Assembly (NCBI GenBank): GCA_902520645.1
Contig: CABYOP010000002.1
Span: 1-50,564 of the forward strand
Direction of reading: 5' to 3'
DNA from: an uncultured Pelagibacteraceae bacterium
Lineage (GTDB): Bacteria > Pseudomonadota > Alphaproteobacteria > Pelagibacterales > Pelagibacteraceae
Length of the DNA stretch: 50,564 bases
This document shows positions 19,461 through 29,304 of this stretch, in pieces; position 1 is the stretch's first letter; the number at the start of each line of letters is the position of its first letter. The position numbers and the translations under genes were made by a program. Under the pieces are notes generated by a model, which was given only the letters and a program-made list of their open reading frames with translations, was not told the origin of the DNA and did no database searches.

Positions 19461-20622
19461 TTTAAAAAATTTTCTTTTTACTAGTGAGTCAGTTTCAGAA
19501 GGACATCCAGATAAAGTTTCAGATAGAATTTCAGATATGGTAGTCGACAGCTATCTCTCAGGAGATCCATTTTCAAGAGTAGCTTGTGAGACACTTACAA
19601 CAACAAATAAAGTTGTTTTAGCTGGTGAAGTAAGAGGTCCAGAAATTAAAAAAAATGATTTAGTTGAAAAAGTAAGACACTGCATAAAAGATATTGGTTA
19701 TGATCAAGATGGTTTCACTTGGAAAGAAGCTACTAAAATAGAAAGCCATCTTCATTCTCAATCTGCTGATATAGCAATGGGTGTAGACTCTTCAGGCAAT
19801 AAAGACGAAGGAGCTGGAGATCAAGGGATTATGTTTGGCTATGCATGCAATGAAACGGAAGAGTTAATGCCAGCACCTATTCACTACTCGCACAAAATTC
19901 TAAGACTAATGGCTGAGGATAGAAAGTCTGGAAAACTTAAAAATATCGAGCCAGACTCTAAAAGCCAAGTTACTTTTGAATATATTGATGGCAAACCAAC
20001 AAAAGTTAAATCTGTAGTAATTTCATCACAACATTCTGCTGATGTAAATCAAACTCAAGTTAGGGACTTATTAAGACCTTATATGACAAGATCTATTCCA
20101 AATAATTTTTTAGATGGCTTTAATGAGGAGGAGTTTTATGTAAATCCAACAGGTAATTTTGTGATTGGTGGCCCTGATGGTGATTGTGGGTTAACAGGAA
20201 GAAAAATTATAGTTGATACATATGGAGGTGCTGCACCTCATGGTGGTGGAGCATTTTCAGGGAAGGATCCAACTAAAGTTGACAGGTCAGCAGCTTATGC
20301 AGCAAGGTATATTGCAAAAAATGTAGTTGCTTCGAAAATCTCCAACAAGTGTTTGATTCAATTAGCCTATGCTATAGGTGTATCAAAACCACTATCAATT
20401 TATGTTGATTTATTCGATAATGATGGTGAAAAAAATAAATTTGTTGTAGAAAAAATTAATGACAATTTTGATTTAAGCCCAAGAGGAATTAGAGAAATGT
20501 TAAATCTAAATAAACCCATATATGAAAAAACAGCTGCTTACGGTCATTTTGGAAGAAGCCCAGAAGAAAATGGCTCTTTTTCTTGGGAAAAAACAGATAA
20601 AATAAAAGCTTTTTTAAAATAG
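19453..20622 (+). CDS. metK: S-adenosylmethionine synthetase
   Basis: Makes SAM from methionine and ATP in the cytoplasm. The product has 389 residues, the standard length. [19 protein letters not shown] at the N-terminus carries the catalytic His and Asp. [12 protein letters not shown] near residue 119 and [19 protein letters not shown] near 264 are the two PROSITE-type signatures. Its start lies inside the 3' end of lnt, so there is no room for the SAM riboswitches that control other SAR11 methionine genes. trmB and rimP, usual downstream neighbours in Alphaproteobacteria, are missing; a promoter and hairpin precede nusA instead. Confidence 0.98.
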   Translation: MSNLKNFLFTSESVSEGHPDKVSDRISDMVVDSYLSGDPFSRVACETLTTTNKVVLAGEVRGPEIKKNDLVEKVRHCIKDIGYDQDGFTWKEATKIESHLHSQSADIAMGVDSSGNKDEGAGDQGIMFGYACNETEELMPAPIHYSHKILRLMAEDRKSGKLKNIEPDSKSQVTFEYIDGKPTKVKSVVISSQHSADVNQTQVRDLLRPYMTRSIPNNFLDGFNEEEFYVNPTGNFVIGGPDGDCGLTGRKIIVDTYGGAAPHGGGAFSGKDPTKVDRSAAYAARYIAKNVVASKISNKCLIQLAYAIGVSKPLSIYVDLFDNDGEKNKFVVEKINDNFDLSPRGIREMLNLNKPIYEKTAAYGHFGRSPEENGSFSWEKTDKIKAFLK

Positions 20623-20628
20623 TTTCTG

Positions 20629-20656
20629 TTGAATTAAAAAAAAACTTTACTATATT
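20629..20656 (+). promoter_or_regulatory. Candidate sigma-70 promoter for nusA operon
   Basis: TTGAAT (20629-20634), a 16-bp spacer and TATATT (20651-20656) match the housekeeping promoter pattern (4/6 and 5/6). A start near 20663 would give a leader of about 58 nt that contains the terminator hairpin at 20679-20705. The spacer carries a run of nine adenines. Confidence 0.5.
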
Positions 20657-20678
20657 GCCCTTACATTATTGAAATTAC

Positions 20679-20705
20679 AAAATGGGCTTTAGCCCATTTT
20701 TTTTT
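20679..20705 (+). terminator. Intrinsic terminator or attenuator upstream of nusA
   Basis: AAAATGGGC, loop TTTA, GCCCATTTT is a perfect 9-bp stem followed by T's up to 20705 (nine in all). It is the best intrinsic terminator in the window. It ends only 15 bp before the nusA ATG and lies just after a candidate promoter, so it may attenuate nusA transcription besides ending metK read-through. A false ATG at 20682 lies inside the stem. Confidence 0.85.
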
Positions 20706-20720
20706 GGAATAAATAAAAAA

Positions 20721-22274
20721 ATGTTAAATAAAAGAGCAGATAAACTAGAATTATTAAGAATTGCAGAAGCTGTAGCGTTAGAGAAATCAATTGATAAAGA
20801 GCTAATTATTAGTTCAATGGAAACAGGTATTGCTAAAGCAGCCAAATCTAAATTTGGTCAAGAAAATGAAATTAAAGTTTTAATCAATCGAGATAGTGGA
20901 GATATTGAGCTTTTCAGAAAATTAATAATTTCTGAAAATCCAGAAAATGCAAATACAGAAATAAAATTAGAGGATGCAATTAATTTAAATGAAATCAATA
21001 AAGATAAGTCTATTGGTGATGAAGTTCTTCAGCCTTTACCATCTTTTGATTTTGGAAGAATAGCTGCACAGACTGCAAAGCAAGTTATCAGCTTCAATGT
21101 AAGAGAGGCTGAAAGAGAAAGACAATTTAATGATTTTATAGATAAAAAAGATTCAATTTTAAGTGGAATTGTTAAACGATTAGAATTTGGAAATGTAATT
21201 GCTGATTTAGGAAGAACTGAAGCAATTATTCAAAAAAACGAATTAATTCCTAGAGAGAATATTAAGGCTGGAGATCGTATTAAAGCTTATTGTTATGATG
21301 TGAGAAGAGAACCAAGAGGCCAACAAATCTTTTTATCAAGAGCTCATCCTAAATTTATGGAAAAACTTTTTGTCCAAGAAGTTCCAGAAATTTATGATGG
21401 ATTAATAGAAATTAAATCTTCATCAAGAGATCCTGGAAGTAGAGCAAAAATATGTGTCAAAGCCGTTGACACTTCATTAGATCCAGTTGGAGCTTGTGTA
21501 GGTATGAGAGGATCAAGAGTCCAGGCAGTTGTGAATGAATTACAGGGTGAAAAAATTGATATTGTAAATTGGTCAGAGGATCCAGCTATTTTAGTATCAA
21601 ACGCCTTATCCCCAGCAGAAGTTCAAAGAGTAAATGTTGATGCTGAAAGAAAAAAACTTGATGTAATACTTACAGAAGAAAATTTAAGTAAAGCAATTGG
21701 TAGAAGAGGTCAAAACGTAAGGCTAGCAACAAAGTTATTAAATTATGAAATTAATATAATGACAGATGCTGAGGATTCTGAGAGGAGACAGTTAGAATTT
21801 AAAGAAAAAACAGAAAACTTTGTAAAAAATTTAGAATTAGATGAAACGCTTGGTCAGTTACTGGTAGCAGAGGGTTTTTCAACAATTGATGATATTAAAG
21901 ATAGTTCAGCAGAAAATTTAATGAAGATAGAAGGAATTGAAGAGGACACTGCAAAAGCACTTATAGAAAGAGCTCATGAATTTCATAAAAAAGATCAAGA
22001 AGACATATCAAAAAGAATAAAAGAGTTGGGACTTGAGGATACTTTAATTAATTTAAAAGGTCTTACCCCAGGAATGTTAGTTACATTAGGAGAACAAAAA
22101 ATTTTAACATTAGAAGATTTTGCAGATTTGGCATCTGATGAATTAACTGGTGGTTTTGATGTAGTAAAAGGTGAAAGAGTAAAAATTCAGGGATACCTGG
22201 AAGATTTTGCTTTATCAAAAGAAGAGGCAGATGAACTAATTATGTCTGCTAGAAACATTGTTTATAAAGATTGA
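20721..22274 (+). CDS. nusA: Transcription termination/antitermination factor NusA
   Basis: RNA-polymerase-binding elongation factor controlling pausing, termination and antitermination. The chosen ATG at 20721 gives 517 residues starting MLNKRADKLELLRIAEAVA, like other NusA proteins. The longer frame from 20682 would start inside a terminator hairpin and is rejected. Order: N-terminal RNAP-binding domain (1-125), S1 domain (about 130-200, SGIVKRLEFGNVIADLGRTE), tandem KH domains (about 225-345, with VGACVGMRGSRVQAV and LSKAIGRRGQNVRLA) and two helix-hairpin-helix acidic repeats (about 370-515, LVAEGFSTIDDIKDSS). It is the first gene of the nusA-infB-rbfA-rpsO-pnp operon. rimP and ylxR, often flanking nusA, are missing. 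Confidence 0.97.
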   Translation: MLNKRADKLELLRIAEAVALEKSIDKELIISSMETGIAKAAKSKFGQENEIKVLINRDSGDIELFRKLIISENPENANTEIKLEDAINLNEINKDKSIGDEVLQPLPSFDFGRIAAQTAKQVISFNVREAERERQFNDFIDKKDSILSGIVKRLEFGNVIADLGRTEAIIQKNELIPRENIKAGDRIKAYCYDVRREPRGQQIFLSRAHPKFMEKLFVQEVPEIYDGLIEIKSSSRDPGSRAKICVKAVDTSLDPVGACVGMRGSRVQAVVNELQGEKIDIVNWSEDPAILVSNALSPAEVQRVNVDAERKKLDVILTEENLSKAIGRRGQNVRLATKLLNYEINIMTDAEDSERRQLEFKEKTENFVKNLELDETLGQLLVAEGFSTIDDIKDSSAENLMKIEGIEEDTAKALIERAHEFHKKDQEDISKRIKELGLEDTLINLKGLTPGMLVTLGEQKILTLEDFADLASDELTGGFDVVKGERVKIQGYLEDFALSKEEADELIMSARNIVYKD

Positions 22275-22284
22275 GTGATGAGCT

Positions 22285-24505
22285 ATGGAAAAAAAAACAA
22301 AATTAACAATATCTGGCTCAGCCAAAAAATCGATCAAAAATATCGAGATTGCTAAAACTAAAAGCAAAAATACAGTCGTCATAGAAAAGCAGACTGGAAA
22401 ATTTCCACATAGAGGAGCATCTTTTAGATCTAACCCGGTTAAACCTAAACCAACCTCTTCTTTTAGTAGAGGCGCTGGGATTAAACCATCTTTTGCACCA
22501 AAATCACCCCCTATAACAAATGATTTTGAAAGACGTAAACTTGCCGAGCAGAGAGCAACAAAGAGACTTAAAGATGATGGTGATGGAAAAGATAAAAAAA
22601 CTTTAAAGTCTGGAACCAAGAAAAGAGAATTAAAATTAACAGTTTCAAGGGCTCTAAGTGATGAAATAGAAGCAAGGGAAAGAAGTTTAGCTTCAGTTAA
22701 AAGAGCAAGACTAAAAGAAAATAAAAATTTATCTAAAGATCAAAATCAAGAAAGTCTTAAACCGGTTAAAAGAGATATCAATATTCCAGAAGCAATCACT
22801 GTTAGAGAGCTAGCTAATAGAATGGCTGAACAATCCAGCAATGTGATTAAATATTTATTTGGTATGGGGGTAACTGTTACAATCAATCAAACTCTTGCAG
22901 CAGATACAGCTGAGTTTTTAGTTAAAGAGTTTGGACACAATCCTATCAGAGAAGAAAAAGCAGAGGAAATAATTCAGAAAATAAAAGCTACAAGAGTAGA
23001 AAATTTAAAAAATAGACCTCCAATTGTTACAGTGATGGGACATGTTGATCATGGCAAAACATCAGTTCTTGATGTTTTGAGAAGCGCAAATGTTGTATCA
23101 GGAGAATTTGGTGGAATAACTCAACACATAGGGGCCTACCAAATTGAAAGCCAAGATAACAAATTAACTTTTATTGATACTCCAGGTCACGCAGCTTTTA
23201 CAGAAATGAGAGCAAGAGGATCAAAATTAACAGACGTAGTTGTATTAGTGGTTGCTGCAGATGACGGTGTGAAGCCGCAAACAATTGAGTCAATTAAACA
23301 CGCAAAAGCAGCAAATGTTCCAATTGTTGTTGCAATTAATAAATGTGATCTTCCAGATGCAGATCCACAAAAAATTAAAAATCAATTATTAGAACACGAG
23401 TTGGTTGCCGAAGATCTATCAGGTGATACTTTAGTGGTAGAGATTTCAGCAAAGACAAAATTAAATTTAGATAAACTAGTTGAGTCTATAATTCTTCAAG
23501 CTGAAATTTTAGATTTGAAAACTGATTATGAGTCTAAAGCTACAGGAATAGTGTTAGAATCTAAAATTGATGTCGGTCGAGGACCAGTTGCTACAATAAT
23601 TGTAACCACAGGAACTCTTAAAAAGGGAGATTTTTTTGTTAGTGGTTTGAAATGGGGAAAAGTTAGAGCAATAATTAATGATAAAGGTAAAAATATTGAT
23701 GAAGCCTCACCCTCTACACCAGTTGAAATTTTAGGTATTAATGGTGCAGCAAAAGCTGGAGATGATTTTATTGTTCTTGAGAGTGAAAAAGATGCTAAAA
23801 CATTAAGTCAAAACAGAGCAGAAGAGACAAAGGATGGAAAAAATCCTTTAACATTTGCTACACAAGAATCAGCATTCTCAGATAAATCTTCAGAGGAATT
23901 AAATTTAATTATTAAATCTGATGTACATGGATCTTCGGAAGCAATTAAAAATATGATTAGTCAAATTAAACATGATGAAGTAAAACCTAAAATTATTTTA
24001 GCAGACATTGGAATGGTCACAGAAACTGATGTTACTTTAGCAAAAGCGTCGAATGCTGTGTTAATTGCTTTTAATGTTAAGCCAAGTAAGGAAGCAAAAA
24101 AAACTTGCTGAAAATGAAAAAATAAAAATTTCTTCATACAATATTATCTATGAAGTACTAGATTATATTAAACAAAAAATGTCGGGACTATTAACCCCAG
24201 ATGTTCAAGAAACGATAACTGGGTCAGCTCAAATCTTGGAAATTTTTAAAGTCTCTGGAGCTGGTAAGGTTGCAGGTTCAAAAATTACTGAAGGAGAAAT
24301 TACTAGTACCTCAGATATTAGAATAATTAGAGATGGAGCGATCATTTATACTGGAAAAGTTGGAACTATTTTTAGAGAAAAAAACCAAGTAAAACAGGTT
24401 AGTGATGGACAAGAATGTGGAATAACAGTTAAAGATTATATGGATTTCCAAAAAAATGACACAATAGAAGCTTTTAGTGTAACATCTACGGAGAGGTCAA
24501 TTTAA
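22285..24505 (+). pseudogene. infB: Translation initiation factor IF-2, interrupted by a +1 frameshift in an A8 tract
   Basis: GTPase that brings fMet-tRNA to the 30S subunit; essential in bacteria. Frame 1 runs from 22285 and stops at 24111. Frame 2 (to 24505) carries the rest, joined at eight adenines (24096-24103) near codon 604. Removing one A restores ...PSKEAKKLAENEKIKI... and a 739-residue protein. The N-terminus is basic and shortened (about 1-160), then an IF2_N domain and the G domain: GHVDHGKTS near 251, DTPGHAAF near 297, NKCDLP near 351. Domains II-IV follow; the C-terminal fMet-binding part lies beyond the frameshift. Because the gene is essential and both halves look intact, it is probably functional: either a sequencing error or rescue by transcriptional slippage. 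I mark it as disrupted only because of the sequence as given. Confidence 0.9.
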
Positions 24506-24873
24506 TGGCAGATAGAATAGGAAAACCAATTTCACAAAGACAGCTTAGAGTTGGAGAAATGATTAAACAGTCTTTAAGCATGATTTTTATAAGAAATGAG
24601 GCTAAGGTCCCCAATTTAGAAACAAACACAATAACGGTTACTGAGGTTAGAATGAGTTCAGATTTAAAAATTGCTAAAGCATATGTACTTCCATTAGGAG
24701 GAAAAGATGCTGAGGAGACAATAAATACGTTAAAAGAGTACTCATTTTTAATAAGAAAAATTTTATCACAGAAAGTGGTTATGAAATTTTTACCAAAATT
24801 ACTTTTTAGAAAAGACGAATCTTTTGAGTATGCGGAAAAAATAGAAAACTTAATAAAACAAACAAATAAATAG
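24505..24873 (+). CDS. rbfA: 30S ribosome-binding factor A
   Basis: Small KH-fold protein needed for late 16S rRNA processing and cold adaptation. The product has 122 residues: RQLRVGEMIKQSLSMIF near 12, TVTEVRMSSDLKIAKAYVLP near 45 and a helical end with LPKLLFRKDESFEYAEKIE near 88. The start overlaps the infB stop (TAATG). It is followed 12 bp later by rpsO. The tRNA pseudouridine synthase gene truB, normally between rbfA and rpsO in Proteobacteria, is absent. Confidence 0.93.
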   Translation: MADRIGKPISQRQLRVGEMIKQSLSMIFIRNEAKVPNLETNTITVTEVRMSSDLKIAKAYVLPLGGKDAEETINTLKEYSFLIRKILSQKVVMKFLPKLLFRKDESFEYAEKIENLIKQTNK

Positions 24874-24885
24874 GAAAAACGAGGC

Positions 24886-25134
24886 ATGAACAAAAAGGCA
24901 CAAGAATTAGCAATGCATGATAAAGACACTGGATCTTCTGAGATACAGATTGCTTTGTTAACAGAGAAAATTGAAACTCTCTCTAAACATATTAAGCAAT
25001 TCAAAAAAGACAAACATTCGTCTGTTGGATTGTTGAGAGCGGTCAATAGAAGAAAGAAATTGTTAGAATACTTAAAAAAAACAAAAATGGATTCTTACAA
25101 GAATGTACTGTCGAAATTGAATTTAAGAAAATAG
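24886..25134 (+). CDS. rpsO: 30S ribosomal protein S15
   Basis: Primary-binding ribosomal protein that contacts 16S rRNA helices 20-22 and bridges the subunits. The product has 82 residues, a few shorter than the common 88-89 because the N-terminus is trimmed. Signature segments are DTGSSEIQIALLTEKIETLS near 17-36, HSSVGLLRAVNRRKKLL near 44-60 and the YLKKTKMDSYKNVLSKL end. It sits between rbfA and pnp, a near-universal arrangement in Proteobacteria. The following 57-bp gap has an odd purine-rich composition. Confidence 0.96.
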   Translation: MNKKAQELAMHDKDTGSSEIQIALLTEKIETLSKHIKQFKKDKHSSVGLLRAVNRRKKLLEYLKKTKMDSYKNVLSKLNLRK

Positions 25135-25191
25135 AAGTCAAGATAGATAGAACGGAATGGAACGAAACGAACGAAACGAAATGGAAATGAA
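25135..25191 (+). repeat. Purine-rich GAAAC/GAACG simple-repeat leader between rpsO and pnp
   Basis: The gap is almost free of T after its first part and is built from short overlapping units such as AACGAAACGA, ACGAAACGAA and ATGGAAATGA (about 25150-25193). It holds no pyrimidine-rich partner strand, so it cannot form the stable RNase III-type hairpin seen in the pnp leader of enterobacteria. No other gap in the window has this composition. Confidence 0.6.
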
Positions 25192-27264
25192 ATGTTTAAA
25201 GTACACAAGAAGGAAATAGAAGTAGCGGGAAAGAAAATAAGTTTAGAAACAGGTAAAGTAGCAAGACAAGCAGATGGAGCAATCATCGCAACATGTGGTG
25301 AAACAGTTATTCTAGCAACAGTCGTTGGAGCAAAAAAAGTAAATCCAGATATGGATTATTTTCCTTTATCAGTTAACTACCAAGAAAAATACTATGCAGG
25401 TGGAAAGATCCCTGGTGGATATTTTAAAAGAGAAGCAAGACCAACTGAAAGCGAAACATTAATCTCAAGACTAATTGATAGACCTATCAGGCCTTTGTTT
25501 CCTGATGAATTTAAAAATGAAGTACAGTTGTTGCCAACGGTAATTTCCTACGACAAAGAAAACCAACCAGATATTCTAGCAATCACTGCTTCTTCAGCAG
25601 CGTTAGCAATTTCAGGGATGCCTTTTATGGGTCCTGTAGGAGCTTCCAGAGTAGGTTATGTTGATGGTAAATATATTCTTAACCCATCAAAAGAAGAATT
25701 AGAAAAATCAAGTTTAGATTTAGTTGTAGCAGGTACTAAAGATGCAGTGCTTATGGTTGAGTCTGAAACATCAGGTTTATCCGAAGAAGTAATGTTAGCA
25801 GCAGTAAAATTTGGTCATGAAGGATTTGTTCCAGTAATCGAGATGATCGAGGAACTTGCAAAAGAATGTAGAAAACCTGAGTGGACTGTTGAAAAGAAAG
25901 ATCTATCTGAGGTTAAGAAAAAACTTGAAGAAACTTTTACAGAAGATCTTGAGAAAGCTTTTGCAACTAGAGATAAACAAGATAGATCAAATCAAATTTC
26001 AGAAATTACTGATAAAGCTAAAATGCTTTTTGAAGAGAATGAAAATTATTCTGATCTTGATGTTAACTCACAGCTTAAAAATCTAGAGAAGAAAATTGTT
26101 AGAACTGATATTCTTAAAAATAAAAACAGAATTGATGGTAGAGGATTGTCTGACGTGAGACCTATCTCATGTGAAGTTGGTGTTTTACCAAGAACTCATG
26201 GTTCTGCTTTGTTTACTAGAGGGGAAACACAAGCAATTGTAGTTACTACCCTAGGTACATCTGATGATGAACAAAGAATTGAAAGTCTAGACGGTCTTCA
26301 AAGAGAACGATTTATGCTTCACTACAATTTCCCTCCTTTTTCAGTCGGTGAAACTGGAAGAATTGGAACTGGTAGACGTGAAATTGGTCATGGTAAATTA
26401 GCTTGGAGAGCAATTAACTCTTCATTACCTTCAAAAGAGGCGTTTCCATATACTTTTAGAATAGTATCAGAGATTACTGAGTCTAATGGATCTTCCTCTA
26501 TGGCTACTGTTTGTGGAGCATCTTTAGCACTAATGGATGCGGGTGTTCCAATTAAAGAACCGGTTGCAGGTATTGCAATGGGTTTAATTAAAGAAGGTGA
26601 TGATTTTAGTGTTCTATCAGATATTTTAGGTGACGAAGATCACTTAGGAGATATGGACTTTAAAGTTGCTGGCACAAAAGACGGAATTACTTCACTTCAA
26701 ATGGATATCAAAATTACTGGTATCACTTTTGAAATCATGGAGCAGGCTTTGAAGCAGGCTAAAGATGGCAGAATTCATATTTTAGGTGAAATGAATAAAG
26801 CTTTAGGCGAATCTAGATCTGATGTTGGAAAACACACTCCAAAAATGGAACAAGTAACTGTTGATAAAAAAGATATTGCTGCCGTTATTGGAAAAGGTGG
26901 AGCAACAATTAGAGAGATTGTTGAAAAATCAGGTGCAAAAGTAGATGTAAATGATGAAGGAGTTGTAACAGTTGCTGCTCCAGATGAAGAGTCTAGAAAC
27001 ATTGCTATGCAAATGATCAAAGACATCACTGCAAAAGCTGAGATGAATAAAATCTATTCAGGTAAGGTGATGAAAATTATGGAGTTTGGTGCATTTGTTA
27101 ATTTCTTAGGAAAACAAGATGGACTTGTTCATATATCAGAGTTAGCAGATAAAAGAGTTGCTAAAGTTACTGATGTTGTCAAAGAAGGTGATGAAGTAAA
27201 AGTTAAAGTGATTGGTTTCGATAGAGGTAAAGTTAAACTTTCTATGAAACAAGCTGCTGAGTAA
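25192..27264 (+). CDS. pnp: Polyribonucleotide nucleotidyltransferase (PNPase)
   Basis: Trimeric 3'-to-5' phosphorolytic exoribonuclease of mRNA decay. The product has 690 residues. Domain order: RNase PH-like 1 (about 1-220, with [20 protein letters not shown] and [13 protein letters not shown]), helical linker (240-315), catalytic RNase PH-like 2 (about 320-545, [53 protein letters not shown]), KH domain ([14 protein letters not shown] near 563) and S1 domain (about 622-688, [17 protein letters not shown]). It follows rpsO after a strange purine-rich gap and converges on fabI with 40 bp between stops. Confidence 0.98.
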   Translation: MFKVHKKEIEVAGKKISLETGKVARQADGAIIATCGETVILATVVGAKKVNPDMDYFPLSVNYQEKYYAGGKIPGGYFKREARPTESETLISRLIDRPIRPLFPDEFKNEVQLLPTVISYDKENQPDILAITASSAALAISGMPFMGPVGASRVGYVDGKYILNPSKEELEKSSLDLVVAGTKDAVLMVESETSGLSEEVMLAAVKFGHEGFVPVIEMIEELAKECRKPEWTVEKKDLSEVKKKLEETFTEDLEKAFATRDKQDRSNQISEITDKAKMLFEENENYSDLDVNSQLKNLEKKIVRTDILKNKNRIDGRGLSDVRPISCEVGVLPRTHGSALFTRGETQAIVVTTLGTSDDEQRIESLDGLQRERFMLHYNFPPFSVGETGRIGTGRREIGHGKLAWRAINSSLPSKEAFPYTFRIVSEITESNGSSSMATVCGASLALMDAGVPIKEPVAGIAMGLIKEGDDFSVLSDILGDEDHLGDMDFKVAGTKDGITSLQMDIKITGITFEIMEQALKQAKDGRIHILGEMNKALGESRSDVGKHTPKMEQVTVDKKDIAAVIGKGGATIREIVEKSGAKVDVNDEGVVTVAAPDEESRNIAMQMIKDITAKAEMNKIYSGKVMKIMEFGAFVNFLGKQDGLVHISELADKRVAKVTDVVKEGDEVKVKVIGFDRGKVKLSMKQAAE

Positions 27265-27272
27265 TCAAAATT

Positions 27273-27304
27273 AGGGGGTGGCAGGTTCGAATCCTGCCGC
27301 TTCA
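27273..27304 (+). other. Orphan tRNA T-arm-like fragment (tRNA relic)
   Basis: GCAGG-TTCGAAT-CCTGC (27281-27297) is a textbook tRNA T-stem and T-loop, extended by one G-C pair, and is followed by an acceptor-like CGCTTCA. No matching 5' acceptor strand (TGAAGCG), D-arm or anticodon arm lies upstream; that sequence is the end of pnp. No CCA follows. It fills most of the 40-bp gap between the convergent pnp and fabI genes. It may be the 3' remnant of a deleted tRNA gene or of an integration site. Its stem could also act as a weak bidirectional stop, though no T-run is present. Confidence 0.6.
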
Positions 27305-28090
27305 TTAAGTTATATTCTTAGGATCTGGCATTCCAACCTTATTATATCCAGCATCTACGTAGTGAATTTCACCAGTAACACCGTTTGCAAGGTCACTTAA
27401 TAGGTATAATGCTGAATTCCCAACATCATGGATATCAACGTTTCTTTTGAGTAAAGAATGGTCTTCATTCCATTTATAAAGGAATTTTGCATCCCCGATT
27501 GCAGATGCTGCCAGCGTTTTAATAGGTCCAGCACTTATGGCGTTTACCCTCATGCCTTTAGCACCTAAATCTCTTGCTAAATACTTAACACTAGATTCTA
27601 GTGCAGCTTTGCAAACACCCATTACATTATAATTTGGAATAGCTTTATTTGCTTCATAACTTAATGTGATTAAGCTTCCACCCTCCTTCATTACTTTAGA
27701 TGCCTCTTTTGCAACTTCCGTAAATGAAAAACAAGAAATTAACATACTCCTTAAAAAATTTTCTCTAGTTGTATTTAAATATTCTCCTGATAATTCTGAC
27801 TTATCAGAAAAAGCTATTGCATGAACCACAAAATCTATTTCGCCCCATTGTGATTTAACATCTTCAAATAACTTTGTTACATCTTCTTTTTTTTCTACGT
27901 CACAGCTAAATGTAGTTTTTGAATTTAATTTTTCTGCTAAAGGAATTACTCTTTTTTTTAAAGCATCCCCTAAATATGTAAACGCAAGCTCAGCGCCAGC
28001 TTCAGAAAGTTTTTGTGAAATACCCCAAGCAATAGATCTTTCATTGGCGACACCCATTACCAATCCTTTTTTACCTTTCATCAAGCTCAT
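27305..28090 (-). CDS. fabI: Enoyl-[acyl-carrier-protein] reductase (NADH), FabI
   Basis: Reduces trans-2-enoyl-ACP in the last step of each fatty-acid elongation cycle. The product has 261 residues. The SDR-type cofactor segment is GKKGLVMGVANERSIAWGIS at the N-terminus, as in FabI rather than other SDRs. The active-site Tyr and Lys lie in YNVMGVCKAALES near 156-163 (Y-x6-K). RVNAISAGPIKTLAASAIG follows, then the C-terminal VTGEIHYVDAGYN. It is the last gene of the minus-strand run fabA-fabB-fabI, 2 bp after fabB. Confidence 0.97.
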   Translation of the reverse strand: MSLMKGKKGLVMGVANERSIAWGISQKLSEAGAELAFTYLGDALKKRVIPLAEKLNSKTTFSCDVEKKEDVTKLFEDVKSQWGEIDFVVHAIAFSDKSELSGEYLNTTRENFLRSMLISCFSFTEVAKEASKVMKEGGSLITLSYEANKAIPNYNVMGVCKAALESSVKYLARDLGAKGMRVNAISAGPIKTLAASAIGDAKFLYKWNEDHSLLKRNVDIHDVGNSALYLLSDLANGVTGEIHYVDAGYNKVGMPDPKNIT

Positions 28091-28092
28091 AA

Positions 28093-29304
28093 TTATATTT
28101 TCTCAAAAATTAAAGCAGCATTGGTTCCACCAAAACCAAAACTATTAGACATTACTGTATTTAAAGTTGCTCCTGTCTCAGTTTTAGCAACTATTGGAAA
28201 TTTTTTAGCCTCCTCATCCATTTCATTAATATTAGCAGATCCTGTTATAAAATTATTTTTCATCATAATTAAACAATAGATCGCCTCATGAACGGATGCG
28301 GCTCCTAAAGGATGACCTGACAAGGATTTTGTAGAACTTATTTTTGGAATTTCATTTCCAAAAGCTTCTTTTACTGCATTTAATTCTGTAATGTCTCCAA
28401 CTGGAGTAGATGTTCCATGAGTATTGATATAATCAATTTTATTTTTTGATGTTGCCATAGCCATCTTCATACATCTCACAGCACCTTCTCCTGATGGAGC
28501 TACCATATCGTATCCATCTGAAGTTGCCCCATAACCAGTTAATTCCGCGTATATTTTAGCTCCTCTTGCTTTAGCATGTTCGTATTCTTCTAGCACTAGC
28601 ACTCCACCACCACCAGCAATTACAAATCCATCTCTAGTTTTATCATATGCTCTTGATGCCGTCTCTGGTGTATCATTATATTTCGAAGATAAAGCTGTCA
28701 TGGCATCAAACATTGCAGTCATCGCCCAGTGTATCTCTTCACTACCGCCTGCAAAAACAACATCTTGTTTTCCCATTTGAATTAATTCCATTGAGTTTCC
28801 AATACAGTGGCCACTTGTTGCACAAGCAGAACTCATTGTGTAATTCGTCCCTTTAATTTTAAACGGAACAGCAAGTGTTGCTGATGCTGTACTGGCCATT
28901 GTTCTTGGAACAATGAATGGTCCCATTAATTTTGGAGTTTTAGCTCTAGTTTTATCTGCTGCTAAAATAACATTTTCAATTGAGGGTCCACCCGAACCCA
29001 TAACTATTCCTGTTTTAAAGTTACTAACTTCACTTTCCTCTAATCCAGAGTCTTCGATTGCTTCTTTCATTGCTATGTAGTTGTAAGCAGAACCTGAACC
29101 CATGAATCTTATTGTTTTTCTATCAATATGATCTTCAAGTTTTATGTTTGGCTTACCATGTACATGACTTTTTAAATTATGTTCTTTATATTCTTCACTA
29201 AAAGATATTCCAGATTTTGTTTTCAATAATGACTGATGTACTTCTTCTTGATTGTTACCTAAGCATGAAACAACGCCTAAACCTGTAATTACTACTCTTC
29301 TCAT
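28093..29304 (-). CDS. fabB: 3-oxoacyl-[acyl-carrier-protein] synthase I, FabB
   Basis: Condensing enzyme that extends the unsaturated acyl-ACP made by FabA. The product has 403 residues: [18 protein letters not shown] at the start, active-site Cys in [10 protein letters not shown] near 161, and the two catalytic histidines in [11 protein letters not shown] near 298 and [15 protein letters not shown] near 333. [14 protein letters not shown] closes the protein. The first codon overlaps the fabA stop by one base, indicating tight co-expression. With FabA it defines the anaerobic route to monounsaturated membrane lipids. Confidence 0.97.
   Translation of the reverse strand: MRRVVITGLGVVSCLGNNQEEVHQSLLKTKSGISFSEEYKEHNLKSHVHGKPNIKLEDHIDRKTIRFMGSGSAYNYIAMKEAIEDSGLEESEVSNFKTGIVMGSGGPSIENVILAADKTRAKTPKLMGPFIVPRTMASTASATLAVPFKIKGTNYTMSSACATSGHCIGNSMELIQMGKQDVVFAGGSEEIHWAMTAMFDAMTALSSKYNDTPETASRAYDKTRDGFVIAGGGGVLVLEEYEHAKARGAKIYAELTGYGATSDGYDMVAPSGEGAVRCMKMAMATSKNKIDYINTHGTSTPVGDITELNAVKEAFGNEIPKISSTKSLSGHPLGAASVHEAIYCLIMMKNNFITGSANINEMDEEAKKFPIVAKTETGATLNTVMSNSFGFGGTNAALIFEKI

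Noticed and set aside
20682..20720. Longer nusA start
   Set aside because: The extra 13 residues are encoded by a terminator hairpin and its T-run; the ATG at 20721 matches family N-termini.
24486..25046. Minus-strand open frame across rbfA and rpsO
   Set aside because: Antisense to two conserved genes, with no domain of its own.
27230..27305. Complete tRNA or permuted tmRNA at the pnp-fabI junction
   Set aside because: Only the T-arm is present; no acceptor 5' strand, D-arm or anticodon arm can be folded, and there is no room for a tmRNA because fabI follows at once.
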